Source of the DNA: Methanomassiliicoccus sp.
GTDB lineage: Archaea > Thermoplasmatota > Thermoplasmata > Methanomassiliicoccales > Methanomassiliicoccaceae
DNA length: 64,000 nt
Assembly: GCA_033485155.1 (NCBI GenBank)
Contig: JAWQJJ010000008.1
Location: 96,046 to 160,045 of the forward strand
Direction of reading: 5' to 3'
Part shown: positions 9,328 to 20,173 of the stretch, piece after piece
Layout of the letters: every line of letters starts with the position of its first letter
How positions within the stretch are numbered: position 1 is the first letter of the stretch
Made by a program: the position numbers and the translations under genes
The notes under the pieces: generated by a model
The model's database searches: none
What the model was told of the DNA's origin: nothing
Seen by the model: the letters and a program-made list of their open reading frames with translations, nothing else

Positions 9328-9504
9328 GGATGATGGCTCTCTCTCAAACCCTTTCTCTTTCCTTTCTACTTCCGACTAGTTATCATTGTCAATATGCATC
9401 CCAGATTCGCTGCCGTCCACGGGCTATCCAGGATTATAATCGCCTACAAGTTCGCTATCAAAGTGAGTGTAAAATAAAGAAAGGAGATGCGGTCCGGACA
9501 CGGT

Positions 9505-9792
9505 TCAATCCGTACGGGACCGACGAGAAGCTGCTCCGCGCTCGGCCGATGAGTCTTCGGCATATCTCAGGGCCTGAGTGAAATGCCTGATCTCCTCCTC
9601 CACGAACTGCTTGTGCCTCAGGTTAATCATCTCCGCCACCTTGGGGTCCATCGACCTTGGGATCTTGAGGACGTATTCGACAGCGCTAATCTCCCTCATC
9701 TGGTCCATGAGCGATGGGGAGGGATCGGCCATCTTGTCGATCATGCCTCTTTCCACCTTATCCCTCATTTCATTCGTGTGTTTGCCGTTCAT
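9505..9792 (-). CDS. 95-residue helical protein of unknown function
   Basis: The predicted product is charged and mostly helical: an amphipathic N-terminal half with repeated Met, a middle KVAEMINLRHKQFVEEEIRHF that looks like a coiled helix, and a basic tail. The ATG at 9792 follows GGGTGG about 8 nt upstream. It converges on mtmB. I recognise no family, but codon use looks coding. Confidence 0.5.
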   Translation of the reverse strand: MNGKHTNEMRDKVERGMIDKMADPSPSLMDQMREISAVEYVLKIPRSMDPKVAEMINLRHKQFVEEEIRHFTQALRYAEDSSAERGAASRRSRTD

Positions 9793-10226
9793 CTTGCTGC
9801 CACCCGAGTTCTTCTCGACCGCAAAATGGACAGCAACGATTCAATAGATAAATCTACCGTCTCATCAAATAGACGTTTGTCTATGCGATATAATTTTAGA
9901 GAGACAAAATGGTGACTTGTTACCAATGTTATAATGTTTTATCTTATTTTTTTACAAATACCGTACATTCATCGAATACGTAATATTACAAAAAACGAGA
10001 CTAGATAATGGACTCAACGTTGACTGCATCGGCTGCCCTTGTAGATTTTCATGTTTACATGACATTCCTAGGGGTCCACCCAGTGATGTGGGTAGCTTCC
10101 TCGGCGATGAGCAACAGCACGGTCGAGATGTCTGGCCATACTGATCGAAGAGCGAAGGAGTACGCATCAGGCGAAGAACAATCAGGTGTCCTTCAATCGG
10201 ATCAGACAATGGTGAAATGAGAAAAG
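9793..10226. other. Intergenic region
   Basis: 434 bp between a small gene and tRNA-Val, AT-rich between 9840 and 10005. Short ORFs are present on both strands but lack ribosome sites or protein-like composition. Confidence 0.4.
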
Positions 10227-10299
10227 TGGGCTCAGCCGGATTCGAACCGGCGATCTCCTCCGTGTCAGGGAGACGTCATAGCCACTAGACCATGAGCCC
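10227..10299 (-). tRNA. tRNA-Val (GAC)
   Basis: 73 nt; the acceptor stem is GGGCTCA/TGAGCCC with discriminator A, and the T arm is GCCGG-TTCGAAT-CCGGC. The anticodon loop CTGACAC on a TCTCC/GGAGG stem gives GAC. CCA is not encoded, unlike in pylT. Confidence 0.93.
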
Positions 10300-10459
10300 G
10301 TCCCATGCGGGATTTGTCCATATATCGTTCTGGTCTATATCCTTTTCGCTGGCGACCAGCATGCTGAGTGGACGGATCGTTCATTGAGCCAGATGCACGG
10401 CGACGGCGGTCGCCGCAGCCCAATAAAGGAGCGCCAAGGGAGCTGTCGCCAGTCCCGTT

Positions 10460-10822
10460 TTAAAAAACGGAGAGCCTGTCTAGGTCCTCCGGGGACATGT
10501 TGATGTCCGCAACTACTTTGTCCTCGACCGCGATAGCACCCAGTTGGTTTCGGAGATGGGAGCCTATGCCTCATTCTTCACCTTCCGTTAGTGGTCCTCG
10601 ATGGCTTACTGTTCTGATAGCACATTTCGTCCACCAATCTGAGAAGATTATATGCATCGTGGTCGGAGACCTTCATCTCCTTTGCCATGAAGAAATCGTA
10701 CAATGCTGCCTCTGACTTCACTGCCTACTGGACCTCATGCTCGATCATGTCGGGGGAGATGGTACTCACTTCTCTGCCGCGATGCTGAGGAATGAATCGT
10801 CAGCGGTGTTGCAAGCGGAGGA
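10460..10822 (-). pseudogene. Decayed gene of unknown family
   Basis: Protein-like sequence is spread over several frames on the minus strand. From 5' to 3' it reads ACNTADDSFLSIAAEK then stop, then a shifted frame with VSTISPDMIEHEVQ, an in-frame TAG, AVKSEAALYDFFMAKEM and DHDAYNLLRLVDEMCYQ. A further shift gives NQLGAIAVEDKVVADINM and PEDLDRLSVF ending at TAA 10460-10462. Two frameshifts and internal stops indicate a dead gene that may once have encoded about 115 residues. The TAG alone could be Pyl, but the frameshifts argue against that. Confidence 0.55.
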
Positions 10823-11080
10823 TCACGATCTGCGATGCCTAAGCTCTCTGGAGCCCCTCCAGCTTCCCCCGTAGATATAGAAGAACATGCCCGCTGAGAC
10901 CATGAAGGTGGCCACGAACAGCATCAGGATATCGATCATTAAGTAGGTGAAGATCACCGCGCCAGCCTCATCCGGCTGGTTACCCGGCACCAACCCTACT
11001 ATGGAGAAGGCCAGCACTATGCTGCCCAGGACAAAAAGCCCGACACCGGTAAACTTGGCCAAGGGGAATCTACGGGGCAA
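10823..11080 (-). CDS. Small two-span membrane protein
   Basis: 85 residues with two hydrophobic segments (about 12-32 and 43-68) and a basic tail (RGSRELRHRRS). TTG at 11080 is preceded by GGGAGGG six nt upstream. It resembles the protein at 11947-12150: both begin with a basic stretch and FTG-X-G-hydrophobic, then a second span ending near VSAG or VSGAG. Function unknown. Confidence 0.6.
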   Translation of the reverse strand: MPRRFPLAKFTGVGLFVLGSIVLAFSIVGLVPGNQPDEAGAVIFTYLMIDILMLFVATFMVSAGMFFYIYGGSWRGSRELRHRRS

Positions 11081-11381
11081 TCTCTTCCCTCCCCGTCGAC
11101 CTCATGCTCGGCCAACACTCGCTGCCATGGGAACATCGGCCAGCATCTCCTACGGAAGGCCTCTCACAGCAAGCGGTCCGCTCATTTGCCCTGTTTTTCA
11201 TCAAAGAGCCCTTCGTAGCCCGTCATATTTATATGGTTACCGCTCGAAGAGCGGAAAATTTGATTATTTATCCATTTTTATACGTTGACTTGAAAAAACT
11301 AACAGCACGATGAGCAAGACCCGAGAGACCACTGAGGATGGCGACCGCGAATAAAGTCGGAGCAGGGTCGTGTGCCTAGCC

Positions 11382-11789
11382 TCAGGCCCAGTCCCCTCGT
11401 GACTCGAAGGTCAGGGTCACCTTCCCGCACTGAGGACATACATGCCTGCCATCCATTATGTTCCTAGAGGTATCCTCTCCGACCGGCTCCACCTTGGTGA
11501 TATCTGGATAGTACTTCTTGGAGAAATCCTCCGAACCGTAGAACACCACCTCCGCCTTGCACCGGCGGCAGTTCTGCGGGGGATGCCTCTGGTCCTTGAG
11601 ACCGAAGCTGTGACACTTGGGGCATATGGATGGCCACATGTAGTGGTCCCCTGCTCCTTGGAAACCGAAGCCAGCGTACAGCTCCTCCGAACGGAACCCG
11701 CAGGCCTTACATTGAGCTATGAATTTCGATCCCATCGTCCCATCCATCACCGAATCGGGATGGAGGGATATAACCGCTCCCCACCCCAT
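11382..11789 (-). CDS. Zinc-ribbon protein
   Basis: The 135-residue protein has four Cys pairs: CKAC, CPKC, CRRC and CPQC, which would form two zinc ribbons. The intervening sequence is rich in aromatic residues (GFGFQGAGDHYMW). A second Met at residue 15 (MDGTMGSKFIAQCKACGF) is an equally likely start. It may bind nucleic acid or act as a metal-stabilised scaffold. Family not recognised. Confidence 0.7.
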   Translation of the reverse strand: MGWGAVISLHPDSVMDGTMGSKFIAQCKACGFRSEELYAGFGFQGAGDHYMWPSICPKCHSFGLKDQRHPPQNCRRCKAEVVFYGSEDFSKKYYPDITKVEPVGEDTSRNIMDGRHVCPQCGKVTLTFESRGDWA

Positions 11790-11946
11790 TACATAATAGA
11801 ACTATGGCCCGGTCCACCGTATCTGCCGAAGGGTCAGGCTGTCGAGCTTTCATGATTCGCCGCATGCCATAGGGCTATTGCAAGCTGTACGCAGCGATCA
11901 TGCAGTGAGTGGATAGGGTGAGGAGAACACTCAGCGTACTCCTGGC

Positions 11947-12150
11947 TCATTCCACTCTAAGGCTGTTGATAACGAGGATGACGATCCCTAGACTTATGAA
12001 TAGGAAGCCTGCACCGGATACGTAAAGGCAAACCATCATGTTGTTGAACGCCGTCATTAACCACATCGTGCCCGGCCATTGCAGGGCTATACCCATTACC
12101 AGGCAGAAAATCCCTGTGCCGGTAAAATGTTGCTTGCTTCCCCACCTCAT
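11947..12150 (-). CDS. Small two-span membrane protein, paralogue of 10823-11080
   Basis: 67 residues; a short basic start (MRWGSKQHFTGTG) is followed by two hydrophobic segments. The FTG-X-G motif and the LYVSGAGFLFI segment align with its neighbour 1 kb away. There is no clear ribosome site, so the start is uncertain. Function unknown. Confidence 0.5.
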   Translation of the reverse strand: MRWGSKQHFTGTGIFCLVMGIALQWPGTMWLMTAFNNMMVCLYVSGAGFLFISLGIVILVINSLRVE

Positions 12151-12557
12151 GCGTATTCATTACTATCTGGTGATAAGAATGTTAGGGCGTGGATAATGCA
12201 TTCAACAATTTCACCTGAAGTTTCAGGATACAATTTTCTAGGCAATTTCTATAATTAATCGTCAAGCTAGATGACGGCCCGTGGAATGATTTTGATTTAT
12301 TACAGGCGTACTGTCGTATTCATTGTTAATGGGATCAATCGAGGCATGGAATGGACCTTGAGGAATCCATAGGAATTAATCCGATGTGAGATGCCGTCAT
12401 TGTCGTAAGTGTGTTCATCCGATAATGAATGCCTACCTCGATTCCTTTCGGCAAATGGTATCAGAGGATTAATTCTGAGTATCTAGTAACATAACAAGAT
12501 TCTCAGACCAACATCTTGAAGAGGTGCCTGAACAAGAGGGCCCCGGGGAAATTGGAA
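12151..12557. other. Intergenic, AT-rich
   Basis: About 400 bp without credible genes. It carries the promoter of the small zinc-ribbon gene that follows. Confidence 0.4.
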
Positions 12558-12680
12558 ATGTTATGTCCTAGATGCGGAGCCGTTAACCCGTTAGGAGCCG
12601 ATGCCTGCTCCTTCTGCGGGTACTTGTTCAAAGAAGACCTCTTGGCAATGGAAGAAATGGCCCCTGGGGAAGATGGATGA
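12558..12680 (+). CDS. 40-residue zinc-ribbon microprotein
   Basis: It begins MLCPRCGAVNPLGADACSFC: two CxxC knuckles (CPRC, CSFC) separated by 12 residues, then GYLF and an acidic tail. A very similar gene lies at 63326-63472 (MLCPRCGASNPSG, CSFCGCLF), so the reading frame is conserved and probably real. A minus-strand ORF over the same place is its shadow. Confidence 0.6.
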   Translation: MLCPRCGAVNPLGADACSFCGYLFKEDLLAMEEMAPGEDG

Positions 12681-13028
12681 GCAGCGATTCTCGGGAGAAG
12701 TTCATCCAGCTCAATGCCTAGCACCTAAGGGAAGCGAGGATGGGCTGGATGGTCACCGCAGCGGAGTTATCGGGGGGCTCAAACGTCCATGCGGCGAACG
12801 AATGCTTTCAGTTGGAGGAGAGACGATAAATGTTGTGTGTGGTGCCTATCCAGGTAGAAAGGTGGCAGGTCAGAGGGTTCGGATAGGTTTTTTAAAGCGA
12901 TCATGAGGTCGAACTAGAGACGAATAGTGATCGGACATCTCACACGGCATCGAGCAAACGGGGAGTCTAAAAGAGACCATTATAAATATCAAAAAAGATA
13001 AAGCCGTAAATACTAGTGATCTGGATAC
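12681..13028. other. Intergenic
   Basis: About 350 bp. A fragment around 12740-12810 resembles sequence after the second zinc-ribbon gene (63480-63540), so the duplicated unit may extend past the coding region. A TATA-like TATAAATATC (12981-12990) probably serves the next gene. Confidence 0.4.
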
Positions 13029-14219
13029 ATGTCTTGGACCAAAGGTCCACGAGATGGGAAGATGGAAAAGAAGACATTGGTGATCTCCTCGGTCATCGTT
13101 GTCGTTATCGGATTGGTTGGAGTTGCGGCAGGAGCGACCTTTTTGAACGCCCAGAGGGCCGGATACGACTCCAGTAATTCCAGCGGCTTCAATGGCTCTC
13201 GTGACGATCGAACTAATAACGATGCGGCTGCGCCCGATGGCGGTAATGCTGCCGTGCCTACGGTATCGGACAGCAGTGCGAAAGTGGATAAGAGTGAACC
13301 GCGCGTCAATATGACGTTTGAAAACCTGCCATTCGGCGATATGAGCTTGTATCCGTTTGCGCAACCAAGATACGCTCAGCCCTGCGCGGGCGGCCTTAGC
13401 ATCTGGGTGGCTGATCAGTCCAATGCAACCCATATTGAGATCATGGCATACTTCCACAGCTTATCGCCCGAGAAGGTCATGGTCAATTCTTCCTTCGGTT
13501 CGGGGGCGCCTGTGACTGCATTATTTAGTCCATACGAAGGCGGCTGCCGTGGCGTGTTGATCGATCATGCATCGGTAGCCAACTGCACGTGGACTTACGA
13601 CGGGTCCAGTATGGCGTACCACAATATCTCGATCGCTGTGACCACCTGGGCGCTGGGTATCCAGGAGGTTAAATTCGTCCCCTTCGATATGGACACGGGG
13701 GCGCAGATCGGTGATGGGTTATCCCTGAACTATACAGTCTTAGGGAACCAGGGGGCCCAATTTCTGGCAAGTTGGTCCATATTCCAGACAGAATCGACGA
13801 CCAATCTAACGTTCCCTTTTACAGAAGGTGGCATCTATGACTTCACCTTCACCGACCATTGCGTCTATCCCCAATACAGCGGGTATGTGACCTCGGTGCT
13901 CGATTTCCCGTTCGTTGAAAGGGTGTGGCTGGTCAATGATTCCACCGGCACTGAGACGTTGCTCGAACCCAACATGGTCAGTGTCAATGGCCTTAGCACT
14001 CCGGTTTACTCCATCACTTGGTCCTATGCTGGCGATTGCATTACACACGGACTTCACTTCAGGGTGCAATTAACAGCAGCTGGAAGCGAATATGCCTACA
14101 TGATGGGCTTCTACTACGTGATAGATAAGGTGACTGGCTATCCAATGTCGCCAATCAATGGTAACAGCCACCTCGATGGGGCAGGGTTCGACTTTGATGT
14201 ACCATCTAAAACCTCTTAA
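13029..14219 (+). CDS. Membrane-anchored extracellular protein
   Basis: 396 residues: a short basic start, one strong hydrophobic span (about residues 16-37), a low-complexity Ser/Asn/Asp linker (to about 75), then a beta-rich extracellular part with many NxS/T sites and scattered Cys. Met12 (13062) is an alternative start. It is typical of archaeal type II-anchored surface proteins with no recognised domain, and probably acts outside the cell. Confidence 0.75.
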   Translation: MSWTKGPRDGKMEKKTLVISSVIVVVIGLVGVAAGATFLNAQRAGYDSSNSSGFNGSRDDRTNNDAAAPDGGNAAVPTVSDSSAKVDKSEPRVNMTFENLPFGDMSLYPFAQPRYAQPCAGGLSIWVADQSNATHIEIMAYFHSLSPEKVMVNSSFGSGAPVTALFSPYEGGCRGVLIDHASVANCTWTYDGSSMAYHNISIAVTTWALGIQEVKFVPFDMDTGAQIGDGLSLNYTVLGNQGAQFLASWSIFQTESTTNLTFPFTEGGIYDFTFTDHCVYPQYSGYVTSVLDFPFVERVWLVNDSTGTETLLEPNMVSVNGLSTPVYSITWSYAGDCITHGLHFRVQLTAAGSEYAYMMGFYYVIDKVTGYPMSPINGNSHLDGAGFDFDVPSKTS

Positions 14220-14366
14220 TCATTCCATTTTCGTTTCCATTCTGCCTTCGGATCAAGATAATGGCCTTTTTTATTAGAATCACTTTTTATTAGTCGTCAA
14301 AGAGGAGGTATTATTCATAATCCTATTATAATGCCATGAACTAAATCGCTTTCAGAGGTGGCTCGA

Positions 14367-15314
14367 TTGGCTTATTGTTCTAATTGTGGAATCAATGTCC
14401 AAGAACACGCAATCTTCTGTCACAGATGTGGAGCGCGAATTGTTCAGGGAACAGCGCAATCGTCATCAACGCCTCCCTCGGTCCCAGATGCTCAGTATAA
14501 ATCTTCGATTCCAACGAGCACATCATCGGACCCTGACGGTTCACAATACGGTAGCTCGCGCTCATTGCCTCCGAAAAAGCATTGGGTTGCTAGTGCGGTT
14601 ATTTTCGTCGCAATAACGGTCATACTCGTATTGTTGCTCATGGTAATGGCCATATCGCACGGCTTGATATCTCTGAACACGACCGATACCAGTGGTGGCG
14701 GCCAGAAGATCACGGATGCGGTCGGCAATTTCTCGGCATCCTATTCATGGATATATCCCTATGATTCGAACTCAGTCTGGACCATCAACGTTACCATCCC
14801 CGAGCCCTTATTTGCCGAATACAAGAACCAGGCCCGTACCACCGATTACTCATCCTATGTGACGGCAAATGATGAGGTCGTGGATCGAATAGCTCAGGAG
14901 CTGAAGAACGATTCTGTGACAAGCGGATACGATACTGCCCAATTCGTCCTGTCCTTCGTACAGAACATACCTTACGGGACGGACGAGAATACGACCAATG
15001 ACGTGGATTATCCCCGTTATCCGGTGGAGACATTGGTCGATGACGTCGGAGATTGCAAGGACCACTCCACGCTCTTTGCCTCACTTCTGAAAGCCCCGGT
15101 AATAGATGATAGTGTGGTTCTCCTAGAACTGTTGCCGACACAAGGGGCTGTAGGGCATATGGCCGTCGGCGTTGAGGGTACCGAGTATTCTGGTAGCTAT
15201 GTACGATACGATGGAGGCAATTACTTCTATAGCGAGACCACATCCAACGGCTGGCTCATCGGGGAGATGCCTTCGGATCTATCAAGTTATTCGATCCATG
15301 TACTGCCCACATGA
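14367..15314 (+). CDS. Zinc-ribbon, single-span, transglutaminase-like protein
   Basis: Residues 1-25 form a zinc ribbon (CSNC, CHRC). A Ser/Pro linker and one membrane span (about 78-100) follow, then an outer domain with a transglutaminase-like triad: Cys in GDCKDHSTLF, His in GHMAVGV, and an acidic residue in YFYSETTSNGW. Such domains act as peptidases or cross-linkers. TTG at 14367 has GAGGTG six nt upstream and gives the usual MAYCSNCG start; the GTG at 14358 lies inside that site. It follows the surface protein by about 150 bp, and the two may cooperate. Confidence 0.75.
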   Translation: MAYCSNCGINVQEHAIFCHRCGARIVQGTAQSSSTPPSVPDAQYKSSIPTSTSSDPDGSQYGSSRSLPPKKHWVASAVIFVAITVILVLLLMVMAISHGLISLNTTDTSGGGQKITDAVGNFSASYSWIYPYDSNSVWTINVTIPEPLFAEYKNQARTTDYSSYVTANDEVVDRIAQELKNDSVTSGYDTAQFVLSFVQNIPYGTDENTTNDVDYPRYPVETLVDDVGDCKDHSTLFASLLKAPVIDDSVVLLELLPTQGAVGHMAVGVEGTEYSGSYVRYDGGNYFYSETTSNGWLIGEMPSDLSSYSIHVLPT

Positions 15315-15635
15315 AGGCTTATGAATTGATTAGTTCAACAAAGGGCGCATAGTCTCGTTTCAGCTGATCATTACAAATCATCACATCATAAATCCCTTCC
15401 TGGTAACTGCTGAAATGCTGAGCGATTGGGGCTGTCGTCGTTGTTAGGATAAAATTACTCTCGGGAAACGTTCACGCCCTGATCTAGTAATCTGACGAAG
15501 ATGGACCGCCCATGTCCTCGGACTCTGAACCTGAGCGACCATGGAGCAAAAAGGTTGATTGAGGCATCACGCGGCCACCTCAGAGACAATTACAAATAAG
15601 GATGCGCTCCGCACGCCCACGTCGAGGTGAAACAA
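15315..15635. other. Intergenic
   Basis: About 320 bp with no gene I can support. The ribosome site GAGGTG (15624-15629) belongs to the next gene. Confidence 0.4.
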
Positions 15636-15872
15636 ATGGCCCCGATACGCATAAGTTCGGAGTCCTTTGAACCGAAGGACTTTAAGACGCCAGAAGAAGC
15701 AAGCAATAGCATCGACCTCCTGTACAACAGGGCAGAACTTGTCGATGAAAAGGGCGTAGCGTATCCCAACACGGCGTCCAACCTCAGGTCCCTAACCGAG
15801 AGAGGAAAGGAAGTCACCGTCCGAAATCAGCTATCGAAGGAAGAGATCGGAACGGTCAGGGAAGAGGACTGA
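15636..15872 (+). CDS. 78-residue hypothetical protein
   Basis: MAPIRISSESFEPKDF starts at ATG 15636 with GAGGTG six nt upstream. The product is hydrophilic and acidic, ending EEIGTVREED, with no membrane span or Cys. Composition suggests a soluble small protein. Not recognised. Confidence 0.6.
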   Translation: MAPIRISSESFEPKDFKTPEEASNSIDLLYNRAELVDEKGVAYPNTASNLRSLTERGKEVTVRNQLSKEEIGTVREED

Positions 15873-16133
15873 GCCCTTCAACGATGGGATGCTGCAAGCA
15901 ACTTCGCTGTACTTCCTCCTCGGTAGCGGATGAACAGCAACCAACTCGGCCCGTATGGTCGAGGATTCTTTTTCTTCCTATTTTTCACCAACGTCAGAAC
16001 AAAGGCAAGCGATCACGAGCAATCCCTCGCCGCATCCGTGAAGGAGCTGAGGAATATGAATACGGTCGCTCGCTCTCGGAGTAAGTATTATCCTTTCCGA
16101 TATTAAATAAGGAAGTAATCCGTTTTCCCCGGC

Positions 16134-16493
16134 ATGGCTAACCTCGCTATCATCGAACTCGTGGCATCCCAGAGATGTCGTCAAATGAGAAAGGAAAAAC
16201 CTATCGCAGAGGTCGAATACACTCTGAAGGAAAATGAAGCGATAATAACCGTCAAAGAATTCAATGATTTCATAGGCTATGAGATCGTTGAATCGCTGGA
16301 GAGCCTCGCCTCCCCCGAGGATTCGGTCATCAGGGCAAGCGATGTCATTTCGAGGGGGTTCCACCTCGGCATGGTCGTTCCGATAGAGTTCAGGGTTCCG
16401 ATGAGGAAGTGCATCGAGGATATCCAGGAAATGTCTGGATGCCGACCAGAGATACACACTTACACAAGCTTGGGAGAGATCACCGATTTTTAG
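16134..16493 (+). CDS. 119-residue hypothetical protein
   Basis: A compact alpha/beta-looking protein with a basic N-terminal part (SQRCRQMRKEKPIAEVEYTL) and a C-terminal half rich in hydrophobic strands. No motif recognised. Codon use fits the genome. The upstream sequence has a TATA-like TATTAAATAA about 30 nt before the ATG, so it could be leaderless. Confidence 0.55.
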   Translation: MANLAIIELVASQRCRQMRKEKPIAEVEYTLKENEAIITVKEFNDFIGYEIVESLESLASPEDSVIRASDVISRGFHLGMVVPIEFRVPMRKCIEDIQEMSGCRPEIHTYTSLGEITDF

Positions 16494-17028
16494 ATCAACA
16501 TCTTGCCGTAGAAGTTACTGAACATCCGAGGATTATTCTTGGGTCATGCTCGATCTAGTAAGCTAAGCCCCTGGTGTGCCTATTTGAGTAGCCTCAGCCG
16601 CGCGATATCCTTTACCTATTGCCCAGATATCTCACTTTGGCCTATGGGCCGATCGGCCTTCGCCCCATCGACAGATGAGGTCACGGCCTTCAACCCGTTG
16701 GAGTCCTTCTTGCTCTCCTAAGCCAGGCCAGAGGTGCCGAACGCCCTTCTTGCAGCTCCCATACAGGTCGTCCCGATCCCCGCATCGGGTCATCGGCCTT
16801 TGGGCAGAGATTTCAGCGATCGTCGAAGATGCGCCTGATGAAGAGCTCACTCCCGGTAGCGGAAAGGGGATGTTGAGGCAAAGGCCGCACGACGGTCGCC
16901 ATACAGCCGGTGTTCGCATATTCTGGTGTTACGATCAGCGAGGGAAAGAGCTGCCGACGCTTCCCACCAGTAAAACTGTCGCTATGAAAACCTATTAATC
17001 CCACCCCCATTATGGGGTTGAGATTTGG
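16494..17028. other. Intergenic, possible gene remnant
   Basis: About 535 bp. Short protein-like fragments appear on the minus strand in different frames (for example GIGTTCMGAARRAF and KKDSNGLKAVTSS, separated by a TAG). None makes a complete gene. It may be decayed coding sequence. Confidence 0.35.
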
Positions 17029-18275
<1,247 letters not shown>

Positions 18276-19634
18276 TCATCCGGCGTCCTTCTTCTGGGCC
18301 TTCTGCTCTCCGACCATCTTATCCACGAGGTCGAGGAACTCCTTCTCCCGGCCCTTGGGCACCGTGGCGCCCGAAGCGATGCGGTGGCCGCCGCCCACGC
18401 CTCCGACCTTTTGCGCGCACTCCCTTAGCGCCGCGGCCAGGTCCACGCCCTTTTCCAAGAGATCGAAGGTGCCACGGGAGGAGATCCTGATCTCGTCCCC
18501 CGACTCGGCGAGGGCCAGGGTCGGCTTGTCGCGGTTCCCGAAGTACTGCATGGTGACCCCGCTAAGGATGCCAGAGAGGCCAAGGTTCTCGTTGATGAAG
18601 TATTGGATGTTGACCATCTGAGCGACCCCGTTCCGTACTACTGTCCTCAGGGAAGCCTGGACCTCGTCGACATATGTCTGCCTCAGCTTTCGGGCCTGTT
18701 CCATGGCCGACGGGTCGCCGAGCAATAGGGCGAGGCCCACACCCTCGTTATTCGATCGTCCGCAGGCGTTCAGGAGGCCGGCCAGGGCGTCGGCGCTCAT
18801 GCCCCACCGGGGAAAGAAGTACCGCTCGTGCACCACCTCGTCCAGGGTGCTCATCGGCGTTCCCTGGGCGGTCAGGCGGAGGGCGATGAGGGAAGACAGC
18901 TTCATCCGTATGCCGACGTCCAGCTTGTCGGTGTCCGCGTCCTCGGAGATCCCTGCCTCGGAAAGCAACGCCCTGGTGCCCTCGGGGGAGCCGGAGACCC
19001 CGATGATGTAGGGGTCGGTCGATCCGACCAACCCGGTTAGCAGAGGGCCCTCGGGAAGCATTGAGCCTGAGCGGACCTCTACTACCCCCCGCTTTCGTCC
19101 CTCTTCGAACAGCCACAGGTTCAGACCGGAGAGGCCGCGAATGGCCTGCCGGTCGCCGGCGATCCCGGCAAAGGCGATAGGCAGCAGGTCCCAGTTTCGT
19201 TCGTCCATATTGGCGGCGAGCAGCATGCACACCGCCGACGCTGACGCCGAGGTCATGCCATCGATGCCCGCCAGGTGGGGGTTTACATGCACCACCTTCT
19301 CGGAGTCCTTCTGAGGGGAATGGTGATCGAGCACGATGACCTTGCAATTGAGTCCTTCCAAGGTCTCGAGATGCGACGAGCCCATGTCGCTGAAGACCAT
19401 GGTCTCGCATCCTGGCGACGCCTCGGCGATGAGCTTATCGGTGAGACTCTTAGTCATGGTGGCGTGGAAGCGTTTGCCTGCCCGTATCAGGGCGTTGCAC
19501 ATGACGCCAGCCGAGGATATGCCATCGGCATCGTAATGAGAAACAAGGCGGACCTCCGAAGCACGCTCCAGCTCCGCCTTGGCAATAGAAATGCGGGAAA
19601 GGAGTTTATCAGGCAACTGAGTGCCTGGGTCCAT
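18276..19634 (-). CDS. Archaeal RecJ-like DHH-family nuclease
   Basis: 452 residues. DHH domain: SHYDADGIS (motif I), VFSDMGS and the VLDHHSP signature (motif III). C-terminal DHHA1 domain: GGGHRIASGATVP. These fit archaeal RecJ/GINS-associated nuclease relatives acting on single-stranded DNA or RNA. It follows rps15 by 6 bp, a common archaeal neighbourhood. Whether it is the replication-fork (GAN) or the RNA-processing type cannot be told from sequence alone. Confidence 0.9.
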   Translation of the reverse strand: MDPGTQLPDKLLSRISIAKAELERASEVRLVSHYDADGISSAGVMCNALIRAGKRFHATMTKSLTDKLIAEASPGCETMVFSDMGSSHLETLEGLNCKVIVLDHHSPQKDSEKVVHVNPHLAGIDGMTSASASAVCMLLAANMDERNWDLLPIAFAGIAGDRQAIRGLSGLNLWLFEEGRKRGVVEVRSGSMLPEGPLLTGLVGSTDPYIIGVSGSPEGTRALLSEAGISEDADTDKLDVGIRMKLSSLIALRLTAQGTPMSTLDEVVHERYFFPRWGMSADALAGLLNACGRSNNEGVGLALLLGDPSAMEQARKLRQTYVDEVQASLRTVVRNGVAQMVNIQYFINENLGLSGILSGVTMQYFGNRDKPTLALAESGDEIRISSRGTFDLLEKGVDLAAALRECAQKVGGVGGGHRIASGATVPKGREKEFLDLVDKMVGEQKAQKKDAG

Positions 19635-19640
19635 ACGCGC

Positions 19641-20096
19641 TCACTCGATCAGGAGCTCGGCGTTGGCTATGGAGTACTGCCAGTCCGCGGGAAGGCTTCC
19701 CTCGCGCTTGTAGTACTTCACGATGCGGCGGATCTTGGACTCCACCATCTGAAGGTTCCTCTTGTTGGCGAGGTCCTTCTTGTTCTCCTGAAGGTGGGTC
19801 TGCAGGTTGATAGCCCTCCTCATCAGGGCGATCAGGTCGTCCGGGATGGTCGGCTGCAGGTCATTCTCCTTCAGGATGTCCAGGACCGTTCTTCCAGTAG
19901 CGAGCTTGACGTCGGGTACGGCGTGCTGGTCGCGAAGAAGAAGGCCGATGCGAGCGGAAGGAACACCGTCCTTCCCCATCTTGATGACCATTTCCTCTAT
20001 CTCTTCCTTGTTGAGGGGGACCCATGCCGGGTTCTCAGTGATCAACGGGCGCTGGGACCCGGACTTGCCCCTCCTCCTGGCGTGCATACGAGCCAT
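19641..20096 (-). CDS. rps15: 30S ribosomal protein uS15
   Basis: 151 residues, the archaeal/eukaryotic long form: MARMHARRRGKSGSQRP, then PSARIGLLLRDQHAVPDV, and the S15 core ending in KIRRIVKYYKREGSLPADW. It heads an operon with the recJ-like gene. Confidence 0.97.
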   Translation of the reverse strand: MARMHARRRGKSGSQRPLITENPAWVPLNKEEIEEMVIKMGKDGVPSARIGLLLRDQHAVPDVKLATGRTVLDILKENDLQPTIPDDLIALMRRAINLQTHLQENKKDLANKRNLQMVESKIRRIVKYYKREGSLPADWQYSIANAELLIE

Positions 20097-20173
20097 GATG
20101 AAACCTCCAATTGTGAACTGAATAGCGTTTAGGTGGCGAGGTTTAAGCCAATTCCCATCCTAGTATTTAATCC

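Noticed and set aside
10719..10724. In-frame TAG in the remnant after tRNA-Val as a new Pyl protein
   Set aside because: Frameshifts on both sides and a further stop show a decayed gene, not a fourth Pyl enzyme.
15978..16457. 159-residue minus-strand ORF
   Set aside because: It is the complement of the plus-strand gene at 16134-16493, which has the better composition.
16494..17028. Minus-strand segment with a TAG between two protein-like pieces
   Set aside because: A TGA lies just upstream and there is no start, length or family support. Kept only as possible remnant.
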